Of a stretch of DNA of 64,000 nucleotides, positions 55,996 to 64,000 are shown piece by piece; position 1 is the first letter of the stretch; every line of letters starts with the position of its first letter. Location of the stretch: NCBI RefSeq assembly GCF_014635065.1, contig NZ_BMCG01000006.1:186001-250000 (forward strand), written 5' to 3'. A model generated the notes under the pieces. It did no database searches and was not told the DNA's origin. It saw nothing but the letters and a program-made list of their open reading frames with translations. The DNA is from Oxalicibacterium flavum. GTDB lineage: Bacteria; Pseudomonadota; Gammaproteobacteria; Burkholderiales; Burkholderiaceae_D. A program made the translations under genes and the position numbers.

Positions 55996-56144
55996 CCGCC
56001 TGATTCCCGGTTCTGATTGATTCTGGCGCCACCTGCCGCGCATGGCATTGTGCTATCCGTTTGTGGGTAGCGGTATTCCATTCATATCGGTAGAAAGGAG
56101 GGGTTTCTTTAGTTGTCTGAATGTGAAGGAATGTGAATTTCTTT

Positions 56145-56159
56145 GCACGTTTTGAGTGC
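56145..56159. promoter_or_regulatory. NtrC-type inverted repeat 1
   Basis: GCAC-GTTTTGA-GTGC, with TGCAC/GTGCA arms; agrees with the NtrC pattern GCACY-N5-RGTGC except at the Y position. 287 bp before the gdhA start. Confidence 0.5.
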
Positions 56160-56275
56160 ATAAAAGACAAGATGCCGAATCGTGCCGTGGTGGATTGAAA
56201 GCAATAAATAGGGGAAACAGCGTTTTTCCAAATTGCCTGATATGTCAAAAATGCACCAAAATATTTCAATTAACC

Positions 56276-56290
56276 GCACTTTTACGGTGC
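56276..56290. promoter_or_regulatory. NtrC-type inverted repeat 2
   Basis: GCACT-TTTAC-GGTGC, a perfect fit to GCACY-N5-RGTGC. It is 20 bp centre to centre from repeat 3, so the sites lie about two helical turns apart. Confidence 0.6.
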
Positions 56291-56295
56291 TTAAT

Positions 56296-56310
56296 GCACT
56301 ATTTACGTGC
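56296..56310. promoter_or_regulatory. NtrC-type inverted repeat 3
   Basis: GCACT-ATTTA-CGTGC, one mismatch from the consensus. Immediately upstream of the TATATT box at 56320, where an activator or repressor could meet RNA polymerase. Confidence 0.5.
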
Positions 56311-56445
56311 TTTCTCATTTATATTACGGCCCTCTGACTTTCATTGTTTCATTGATTCGGCTGTGGATAGCCATAGGGACTGCTCTCCGGGTTGAACGAA
56401 ATTTCCGAAAAGTCGGCTTTCTACCCATCCATGTGAGGAGTGATC

Positions 56446-57789
<1,344 letters not shown>

Positions 57790-57812
57790 GTCGATCATGC
57801 CGACTCAACGAC

Positions 57813-57841
57813 AAGCCGATCCATGTGGATCGGCTTTTTTT
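57813..57841 (+). terminator. Intrinsic terminator after gdhA
   Basis: AAGCCGATCC-ATGT-GGATCGGCTT followed by T. Lies between convergent gdhA and dnaE2. Confidence 0.94.
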
Positions 57842-57863
57842 ATGCGCGAGTGCGGCAGATCGC

Positions 57864-60800
57864 TTACTGGAAGTCGCGGCTGTGCACCCGGAGCGTACCG
57901 AGCAGATGCGTGTGATCGACGATGCGCTTGGCGACCAGGTGGTGGACGCCATCCTTGGTTTGCCAGATGCCGAATACCGTCATCAACTGCGCATTGAGGA
58001 TTTCGCTGCGTTGCTTTTCCACGAGGGCGGGCCAGATGATGACATTGGTGATGCCGGTTTCATCCTCGAGGGTGACGAACATGGTGCCCTTGGCCGTGGG
58101 AGGGCGCTGCCGCATGGTGACGATGCCGGTGGTGCGGGCGATCTTGCGGTCGGCAAAGCCGCGCATTTCCAGTGAAGTGGAGAGATTCATCTGCCTGAGG
58201 CGAGGGCGCAGCAAGGCAAGTGGATGGCGCTTGAGCGTGAGGCCGACGCTGGCGTAGTCGGCGACGATTTCCTGCCCTTCGCTGGCGGCGGGCAGGACGA
58301 GCGGGGTTTCCGCGATGGGCGCGTCGCGCAGCAGTCGCGGCGGTGGCTGCATGGCGGCAACTTCCCATTTGGCCTGGCGGCGATGGCCGGTCAGGGGCAG
58401 CAGGGCATTGGCGCGTGCCAGTGCACCGAGTTCGAATTGATCCAGCACGGCGCGGCGTGCCAGATCGTCGATGCTGCGGAAGGAATGCGCAGCGCGTGCC
58501 GCGACGATGCGTTCGGCCGCGTCGGCGGACAATCCCTTGACCATGTGCAGGCCAAGCCGCACAGTCGGTTCGGCAGCGTGAATGTCTTCGAGCGTGGTAT
58601 CGGTATCGCTGGCGGCGATATCGACCGGATGTACGCGCACGCCGTGCCGCTTGGCATCCTGCACCAGTTGCGAGGCGGAATAGAAGCCCATCGGTTGCGC
58701 ATTGAGCAGGGCGGCCAGAAAGGTCGCCGGATAATGCCGCTTGATCCAGGCCGATACATAGACCAGCAGGGCAAAGCTGGCGGCATGGGATTCGGGAAAA
58801 CCGTACTCGCCGAAGCCTTCGATCTGCCTGATCAGCCGTTCGGCAAATTCGGGTTCGAATCCGTTTGCCGCAAGGCCGCGCTTGAGCTTGTCGTTGTATT
58901 GCTCGAGCGTGCCCTTGCGCTTCCATGCCCCCATGGCACGCCGCAGTTCGTCCGCCTGACCGGGCGTGAAGCCGGCGGCACTGATCGCGATCTGCATCAC
59001 CTGTTCCTGGAAGATGGGTACGCCGTAAGTGCGCGTGAGCGCTTCCTTGAGCTCATCGCGCAGCACGATTTGATCCTTGGGCATGCGCCGCTGCGTCAGA
59101 TAGGGATGTACCATGCCGCCCTGTATCGGTCCCGGCCGCACGATCGCGACCTGCACCACCAGATCGTAGTATTCACGCGGCTGCAGACGCGGCAGCATGG
59201 ACATCTGCGCGCGCGATTCGACCTGGAAGACGCCGATGGTATCGGCCGCGCAGATCATGTCGTAGGTTTTGGTATCGCCTTCCTTGATGTCCTGCATGGT
59301 GAATGCAGGGTCGTTGCGTTGCACGCGCAGCATGTCGATGGCGCGGTGTATTGCCGACAGCATGCCCAGCGCCAGCACATCGACCTTGATCAGGCGCAGC
59401 GCCTCGAGGTCGTCCTTGTCCCATTCGATCACGCTGCGTCCCTCCATGGCGGCATTCTCTATCGGTACCAGCCGCGCCAGGTTGTCGCGCGCGATGACGA
59501 AGCCGCCCACATGCTGCGACAGATGGCGCGGAAAGCCGATCAGCGTCTCGCTCAGTTCCACCAGCTTGTGCACGATGGGAGAGCGAGGATCGAAGCCGCA
59601 TTCGCGCAGGCGTTCCTCGCGCACGGTGCGGCCGTCCCACCATTTGTGCGAGGCGGACAGGCGGTTGACCTGGTCGAAATCGAGACCGAGCGCCTTGCCT
59701 ACATCCTTCATGGCCGAACGCGGCCGGTAGGTGATCAGCGAAGCGGCAAGGGCGGCACGATGGCGGCCGTATTTTTCATAGATGTACTGAATCACTTCTT
59801 CGCGCCGCTGGTGCTCGAAATCGACATCGATATCAGGTGGCTCGTTGCGTTCGCGCGAGATGAAGCGTTCGAACAGGACATTGCTGCGCTGCGGATCGAC
59901 CTCGGTGATGCCAAGGCAGTAGCAGACGATGGAATTGGCGGCCGAGCCGCGGCCCTGGCACAGAATGTTCTTGCTGCGCGCAAAGCGGACGATGTCGTAT
60001 ACGGTCAGAAAGAACGGTTCGTACTGCAGCTCGGCGATCATCTCCAGTTCGCGATCGATCTGTTGCGTGATGGCGGGCGGAATGCCCTGTCTGAAGCGTC
60101 GCTGCGTGGCGCCTTCATAAGTCAGGCGGCGCAGGTAGCCGGACAGCGTTTCTCCTTCCGGCACGATTTCCCTGGGGTACTGATAGCTGATTTCCGTGAG
60201 GGAAAACGCGCACGTTTCCGCGATGCGCACGCTTTCTTCCAGCAGATCGGCAGGATACAGCTGTGCCAGCCGCAGACGGGAGCGCAAGTGCTGTTCGGCA
60301 TTGGGCTGCAGCGCGAATCCGCATTCGGCCACCGGCTTGCCCAGACGAATGGCGGTCAGCGTGTCCTGCAGGGGTTTGCGCGAACGCACGTGCATCAGCA
60401 CATTGCCCGCCGCGGTCAGGGACAGGGCATGGGCAGCGGCGATGGTGCGCAGGCAGGTCAGCCAGGTTTCGTCTTCGGCGCCACACAGAAGTTCCACCGC
60501 AATGCGTGCGCGGTCGCCGAAGGTACGGACCAGCCAGCCGGCCTGTTCGGCGAGGATGTCGGTGCCGGCGCCGCGCTGCGGAATCAACAGGGCGATGCAG
60601 TCGGGCAGGCCGGCGAGATGCGCAAAGCCCGGTTCGACTGCGACCATTGGCGAGGCATCGGCTGCCGCAACATCGAGGTCCTGGCGATGCAGCAGATAGC
60701 TGCCCTTGGCGGCACGCCTTCGCCCCAACGTAATCAGTTCCGACAAATTGCCGTAGCCGTTCAGGTTGGTTGCCAGGAATACCAGCCGGGTGCCGCAGGC

Positions 60801-61022
60801 CAACCCGATTTCGCTGCCGATGAGCAGATGCAGCTTCCGTTTTGCCGCTTCCACATGCGCGCGCACCACGCCCGCCAGGGAGCATTCGTCGGTGATCGCC
60901 AGGCCGCGGTATCCGAGTCGATGGGCGCGCGCCACCAGTTCTTCCGGATGCGAGGCGCCATGCAGGAACGTGAAGTTCGACTGGCAATGGAGTTCGGCAT
61001 AGGCAGGAAGCAGGTCGGACAT
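57864..61022 (-). CDS. dnaE2: Error-prone DNA polymerase DnaE2 (ImuC)
   Basis: C-family polymerase of the SOS mutasome, doing lesion bypass with ImuA and ImuB. 1052 residues: a PHP domain (YAELHCQSNFTFLHGASHP), palm with NEPPDIDVDFEHQRREEV catalytic aspartates, a FGEYGFPESHAASFA thumb/helix-hairpin segment and a C-terminal OB fold. It lacks the longer C-terminus of replicative DnaE. Start ATG 61022 has a weak ribosome binding site. It is third in the imuA-imuB-dnaE2 cassette, 119 bp after imuB. Confidence 0.95.
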   Translation of the reverse strand: MSDLLPAYAELHCQSNFTFLHGASHPEELVARAHRLGYRGLAITDECSLAGVVRAHVEAAKRKLHLLIGSEIGLACGTRLVFLATNLNGYGNLSELITLGRRRAAKGSYLLHRQDLDVAAADASPMVAVEPGFAHLAGLPDCIALLIPQRGAGTDILAEQAGWLVRTFGDRARIAVELLCGAEDETWLTCLRTIAAAHALSLTAAGNVLMHVRSRKPLQDTLTAIRLGKPVAECGFALQPNAEQHLRSRLRLAQLYPADLLEESVRIAETCAFSLTEISYQYPREIVPEGETLSGYLRRLTYEGATQRRFRQGIPPAITQQIDRELEMIAELQYEPFFLTVYDIVRFARSKNILCQGRGSAANSIVCYCLGITEVDPQRSNVLFERFISRERNEPPDIDVDFEHQRREEVIQYIYEKYGRHRAALAASLITYRPRSAMKDVGKALGLDFDQVNRLSASHKWWDGRTVREERLRECGFDPRSPIVHKLVELSETLIGFPRHLSQHVGGFVIARDNLARLVPIENAAMEGRSVIEWDKDDLEALRLIKVDVLALGMLSAIHRAIDMLRVQRNDPAFTMQDIKEGDTKTYDMICAADTIGVFQVESRAQMSMLPRLQPREYYDLVVQVAIVRPGPIQGGMVHPYLTQRRMPKDQIVLRDELKEALTRTYGVPIFQEQVMQIAISAAGFTPGQADELRRAMGAWKRKGTLEQYNDKLKRGLAANGFEPEFAERLIRQIEGFGEYGFPESHAASFALLVYVSAWIKRHYPATFLAALLNAQPMGFYSASQLVQDAKRHGVRVHPVDIAASDTDTTLEDIHAAEPTVRLGLHMVKGLSADAAERIVAARAAHSFRSIDDLARRAVLDQFELGALARANALLPLTGHRRQAKWEVAAMQPPPRLLRDAPIAETPLVLPAASEGQEIVADYASVGLTLKRHPLALLRPRLRQMNLSTSLEMRGFADRKIARTTGIVTMRQRPPTAKGTMFVTLEDETGITNVIIWPALVEKQRSEILNAQLMTVFGIWQTKDGVHHLVAKRIVDHTHLLGTLRVHSRDFQ

Positions 61023-61045
61023 GTGATCGATTTGGCTAGATATTC

Positions 61046-61077
61046 TGAATGTTCATTCATGTGAAAATCATGATTTT
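61046..61077. repeat. Two adjacent palindromes between imuB and dnaE2
   Basis: TGAATG-TT-CATTCA at 61046-61059 and AAAATCATGATTTT (perfect, 14 bp) at 61064-61077, in an A+T-rich 119-bp gap. They could be an operator or part of a second dnaE2 promoter; neither is a LexA box. Confidence 0.45.
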
Positions 61078-61141
61078 TATTGTGATTGGCGAGTGATTGA
61101 TGCAAAAAGATATTTTCTGAAATGGAGTGATCGTTCAATTT

Positions 61142-62623
61142 TTATCCGAACAGCCCATGCAGAAACCAGCCACCGCTTTCGGCTTCCTTCGGCACGCGTG
61201 CGCGGAATATCCACAGCAGGCAATGCGCTTCGTTCTGCGCGATGAAGTAGTCGCGCGTAGCAGGCTTGTCGTCCCACCAGCCGGTTTCGATGCGCTCCGG
61301 TCCGCTCAGCAGGGTCAGCGGACTTTGATAGAACGGTTTGTGTCCCTGGGTGGAGAGCGGCAGCGGCCGGGGCAGCAGCCAGGCGGGGCGCGCAGTCGCA
61401 TGCCGGGGCTGCGAGGACTGGCCGCCACGGCGCGGGGCGCTGGTCAAGGCGGGTGTGATGACGCTGCGTTCCGGACGATGATCGTCAAACAGGGCGAGCT
61501 GACGCACGGCGTGAACGCCGAGACGGCTTTGCAGGCGTTCGATCAGACGGCTCGTAGTCTCCGCCTGCGCGGCGGGCGTCGGAAACAGTTCGGTATTCGC
61601 AGCAGCCTGCTCGACGATGCGGTCTGCTTCCAGCGAGAGTTCGATGACCGGTGCGATCAGGGTGAGCCGTGCCAGCCGTTCGCGCAGCAACAGGGTCAGG
61701 TGCTCCGGATCGCGGCTGGCCATGCCGAGCAGGATGGGCAGCGGTGTACTGCGGTGATCGCGCCGGCGCCGGGATTCATGATGCAGCCACAAGGTGATGC
61801 CGGCAACGGCGGCATGTCGTGCCGTCAGCCAGCCCGTCAATTGCAGCAGCAGGCGGCGTGCGGCAAACAGCAGGGATTCCGCATGCTCGATGCGCGAAGG
61901 CAGTTCCAGGGCGGCGTGGAAGACGGTGGGCGCTTCGAACCAGGCATGGGCTTCCGCTTCCTGCCCGTAGGCACGGTCCAGTTCGCCCAGCAGCTGCCGG
62001 CCGAAGCGGCGTGTCAGGCCGCCGCGCGGCAGACGGCGCAACTGGCCGATGGTATGGCAGCCGATGTCGTTCAAGGTTTCGAGATGAGGCGCGGCATGCT
62101 CGAGCGTGCGCACCGGCAGGCGATCGAGTGCACCGGTCTTGCTGGTGTCGGCTATCCCGCTCTGCGGACATTGCGCCTGCAGCCATGCGCCTGTGGCGGT
62201 AGGAGCGAATGCCAGACTGGCCTGCAATCCCAGCGTGTCCATGCCGTCCAGCAGTTTGGACGCGATACGTTCGCCTCCGCCGAACAGGCGCAGGCTGGCG
62301 GCGATTTCCATCAGCAGCCCGCATGGGCGCAGCGCGACATGGGGCGTGAAATGCAGTGCCCAGAGCGCTGCCTCCTGCAAGGCACGGTTTTCGGCCTGCA
62401 TGTCGCGTGCGACGATCTGCAGACTGGCCGACAGGGCGCGTGCATTGCTTTCGGACATGCCGGCACGGATGCCGGCTTCGCCTGCCTGCCGGTCGTACCA
62501 GCCGATGCGTTTGTTTTCGGCGATGGCCAGCGGTGTGGTGTGTTCGTCGCTTTCCGGGTTATGCCGAGAGCGTAGCGCGGTGTCGAGCGGCAGTTGCGGC
62601 AAGTGCAGGGCGATCCACAGCAT
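61142..62623 (-). CDS. imuB: ImuB, Y-family polymerase-like mutasome hub
   Basis: Catalytically inactive relative of DinB that links DnaE2 to the sliding clamp. 493 residues from ATG 62623: an N-terminal Y-family fold (LWIALHLPQLPLD replaces the polymerase's acidic metal motif), a helix-hairpin-helix region (LNDIGCHTIGQLRRLPRGGL), a little-finger domain, and a beta-clamp motif QLALF at residues 375-379. The C-terminal region ends with FIAQNEAHCLLWIFRARV. Overlaps imuA by 65 bp. Confidence 0.93.
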   Translation of the reverse strand: MLWIALHLPQLPLDTALRSRHNPESDEHTTPLAIAENKRIGWYDRQAGEAGIRAGMSESNARALSASLQIVARDMQAENRALQEAALWALHFTPHVALRPCGLLMEIAASLRLFGGGERIASKLLDGMDTLGLQASLAFAPTATGAWLQAQCPQSGIADTSKTGALDRLPVRTLEHAAPHLETLNDIGCHTIGQLRRLPRGGLTRRFGRQLLGELDRAYGQEAEAHAWFEAPTVFHAALELPSRIEHAESLLFAARRLLLQLTGWLTARHAAVAGITLWLHHESRRRRDHRSTPLPILLGMASRDPEHLTLLLRERLARLTLIAPVIELSLEADRIVEQAAANTELFPTPAAQAETTSRLIERLQSRLGVHAVRQLALFDDHRPERSVITPALTSAPRRGGQSSQPRHATARPAWLLPRPLPLSTQGHKPFYQSPLTLLSGPERIETGWWDDKPATRDYFIAQNEAHCLLWIFRARVPKEAESGGWFLHGLFG

Positions 62624-63338
62624 GGGAAGAAAAGGGCAGGATGGGTTCGGCCATGGCGCGTCGGGCAAATGGCTTGATCAGGACGTCCGGGATAGCGAGC
62701 GGCAGGAAGATGGGGGCGGCATGCACGGGGCCGCGTCGCTTGATGATCTCGACCGACATGCGTCCGGCTGCTGCCGGTTCGCACACCATGCGCAAAGGGG
62801 CGGGCGAGGATTGCTCGCGCGCTTCGCGCGGACGGAACACGAAGGTCAGGCCATCGCCGGCCGCAGCCGCCAGTTGCAGGCGGCGCAGATGGTCGGCACG
62901 CGCCTGCGGCAGCCAGCACAGCAGGGCGCCGAAGCTGGCGCTCTTGAGTGCCTGTTCGACCGCCCAGATGCGATCGGTGGGTTTGTCTGCCTCGATCAGC
63001 AGGACGTACTTGAGATCGATGCCCAGTTCGGTCAGCGCTGCGGCAAACGGAATGTGCGGCGGCGCCAGCAGGATCACGCTCTTGCCGGCGCGCGTCAGCT
63101 GCGACAGGGTAGGTGCCAGCAGCCGCAGTTCGCCAATGCCGGGATTGGCCAGCAGCAGCTCGATCAGTACGGAAGGCGGCCAGCCGCCGTTCGGCAGTTC
63201 GCGGTCCAGTGCACGGTGACCGGAGGCGATGCCTGCCACCTTGCAACTGCCCATCTGATCGCCGCGCCAGACCGAGTCGGGCAGGGTGGAAAGAATGGAC
63301 GAATGGGCAAATGAGAGCGCGGATGGAACGGCAGCCAT
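62559..63338 (-). CDS. imuA: ImuA, RecA/SulA-like mutasome protein
   Basis: First gene of the SOS mutagenesis cassette. 259 residues with a RecA-like plan: GGWPPSVLIELLLANPGIGELRLL near the N-terminus, then KSVILLAPPHIPF, and a central YVLLIEADKPTDRIWAVEQAL stretch. Homologues (ImuA, formerly SulA-like) interact with RecA and ImuB in Pseudomonas and others, with an unclear biochemical role. Start ATG 63338; the LexA box lies 62 bp upstream of it. Confidence 0.9.
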   Translation of the reverse strand: MAAVPSALSFAHSSILSTLPDSVWRGDQMGSCKVAGIASGHRALDRELPNGGWPPSVLIELLLANPGIGELRLLAPTLSQLTRAGKSVILLAPPHIPFAAALTELGIDLKYVLLIEADKPTDRIWAVEQALKSASFGALLCWLPQARADHLRRLQLAAAAGDGLTFVFRPREAREQSSPAPLRMVCEPAAAGRMSVEIIKRRGPVHAAPIFLPLAIPDVLIKPFARRAMAEPILPFSSHAVDRPALAATAARHRATLSA

Positions 63339-63399
63339 TGAAAACCTCCAGAAGTGCAAATCGGTAACGGGACCCGGATGCGGGCACACGTCAAATATA

Positions 63400-63415
63400 C
63401 TGTATAAACATACAG
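63400..63415. promoter_or_regulatory. LexA (SOS) box of the imuA-imuB-dnaE2 operon
   Basis: CTGTATAAACATACAG matches CTG-N10-CAG with perfectly inverted CTGTAT/ATACAG outer arms, embedded in A+T-rich DNA. On the minus strand its end overlaps a TATATT-like -10 box. Confidence 0.93.
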
Positions 63416-63464
63416 TATAAAAGCGGTTTTTTTACGATGCCCGATTTTTCTGGAGGAGAGACGA

Positions 63465-63489
63465 CTGGCGTTGGTCGTCTATTTTTTCT
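63465..63489 (+). terminator. Terminator-shaped hairpin on the plus strand
   Basis: AGACGAC-TGGCGTT-GTCGTCT-like arms followed by T6; overlaps the stop codon of the minus-strand lipoprotein gene. No plus-strand gene precedes it; see findings. Confidence 0.4.
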
Positions 63490-64000
63490 GTAATTCCCCG
63501 ACGATTTCCCTGCTGAGTGCTTCGACCTGTTTATCGGTCATGGCCGAGAAGATGCCCTGCCAGGCCGACGATGAGGTGTTGTAGGCACGTTCGCCGAGGA
63601 GCTTGCCGCTGCGGGCATCGATGAAGCTGACGTTTGCATCGACGAAGGCATTGCCGGCGAAGGCACCCAGGCCGTAGCGTGTGCCCGTGCCCAGGTAACG
63701 ATAATCCTTGATGTGTACTGCCACCACAGTGCCATCGCGGCCGGTGGCGCGCGGTTTGTCATCCTGTTCGGCATAGCCGGCACCGATTTCTGTGGCGGCG
63801 GTCTTCATGCCGCTCTGCCAGGCCGTTTTCAGCTTGGTCCAGTCTTCACCGGCGGTGTGCTGCGGGTCGCCTTCCAGATTGAGGACGATGTTCTTGGCGG
63901 AGGCGGCGCTGGTCTTGAGAGGTGGTGCGCTTGCAGTAGTCGTATTGACGGTGGCGGCGCAGCCTGCCAGCAGCATGCTGGTCACGGTGATCGGGAGCAG
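63479..64000 (-). CDS. Lipoprotein, DUF4410-like, 5' end beyond window
   Basis: At least 173 residues are visible. The lipobox LLAGC (in MLLAGCAATV) marks an outer- or inner-membrane lipoprotein; residues before it read as the end of a signal peptide that continues out of the window. The mature part has VLNLEGDPQHTAGEDW, VAVHIKDYRYLGTGTRYGLGAFAGNAF and DARSGKLLGERAY, the glycine-rich pattern of DUF4410 lipoproteins. Function unknown. It is upstream of and codirectional with imuA, but the LexA box lies between them. Confidence 0.75.
   Translation of the reverse strand: MLPITVTSMLLAGCAATVNTTTASAPPLKTSAASAKNIVLNLEGDPQHTAGEDWTKLKTAWQSGMKTAATEIGAGYAEQDDKPRATGRDGTVVAVHIKDYRYLGTGTRYGLGAFAGNAFVDANVSFIDARSGKLLGERAYNTSSSAWQGIFSAMTDKQVEALSREIVGELQKK

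Larger units (their letters stand above)
55996..56445. other. 450-bp divergent region between the MHYT kinase and gdhA
   Basis: No coding evidence; A+T-rich compared with the rest. It carries three GCAC-N7-GTGC inverted repeats, a TATATT box at 56320-56325 and a further TGCACC half site at 56252-56257. Confidence 0.7.

Noticed and set aside
58224-61064. A 946-codon open frame on the plus strand opposite dnaE2
   Set aside because: It is the antisense of a clearly conserved polymerase; long stop-free shadow frames are expected at this G+C content, and its sequence has no recognisable domain.

Overview
This 64 kb window is a stretch of bacterial chromosome at roughly 60-65 % G+C. Gene order and protein sequences point to the Betaproteobacteria, order Burkholderiales, most likely the Oxalobacteraceae (Herbaspirillum/Herminiimonas relatives). 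That placement rests on recognising families and synteny by eye, not on a search. Nearly all of the window is conserved housekeeping DNA. I see no phage, insertion sequence, integrase or CRISPR array.

Layout. 1-2.9 kb: 3' part of rph, then rdgB-hemW and a tRNA-Ser(TGA). 3.2-6.3 kb: a large autotransporter with glycine/aspartate repeats and a very long proline linker. 6.5-14.5 kb: an accessory-looking region with small uncharacterised proteins, a PAS hybrid histidine kinase, a translationally coupled SDR dehydrogenase-GH15 glycosidase pair and three small putative DNA-binding proteins. 14.8-19.3 kb: an FtsX-like permease, a group II truncated haemoglobin and rmuC. 19.4-20.2 kb: an FMN riboswitch controlling a type II lumazine synthase. 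20.3-28.4 kb: rne, rluC, a HAD phosphatase, an SppA-type protease, a probable unannotated small RNA, a tetrapyrrole-methylase-family protein and a Maf pyrophosphatase.

28.4-34.9 kb is the yceD-rpmF-plsX-fabH-fabD-fabG-acpP-fabF cluster for fatty acid and phospholipid precursors. 34.9-39.6 kb is the envelope stress module ygfX-rpoE-rseA-rseB-mucD plus a small glutaredoxin. 39.7-50.4 kb is the lepA-lepB-DUF4845-rnc-era-recO-pdxJ-acpS-nagZ-uvrC-pgsA run, tightly packed with many 4-bp ATGA overlaps, followed by two identical tRNA-Gly genes. 50.8-57.8 kb holds a divergent flavin reductase/PPOX-fold pair around a Fur-like box, an MHYT hybrid kinase/HD-GYP two-gene signalling unit, and gdhA behind an array of NtrC-type sites. 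57.9-63.4 kb is the SOS mutagenesis cassette imuA-imuB-dnaE2 with a perfect LexA box. The window ends inside a lipoprotein gene.

The best leads are in the gaps between genes: a promoter-to-terminator RNA of about 150 nt at 26.79-26.94 kb with four nested or consecutive hairpins, three GCAC-N7-GTGC repeats upstream of gdhA, a terminator-like hairpin between the apparent lepA promoter and lepA, and paired palindromes between imuB and dnaE2.
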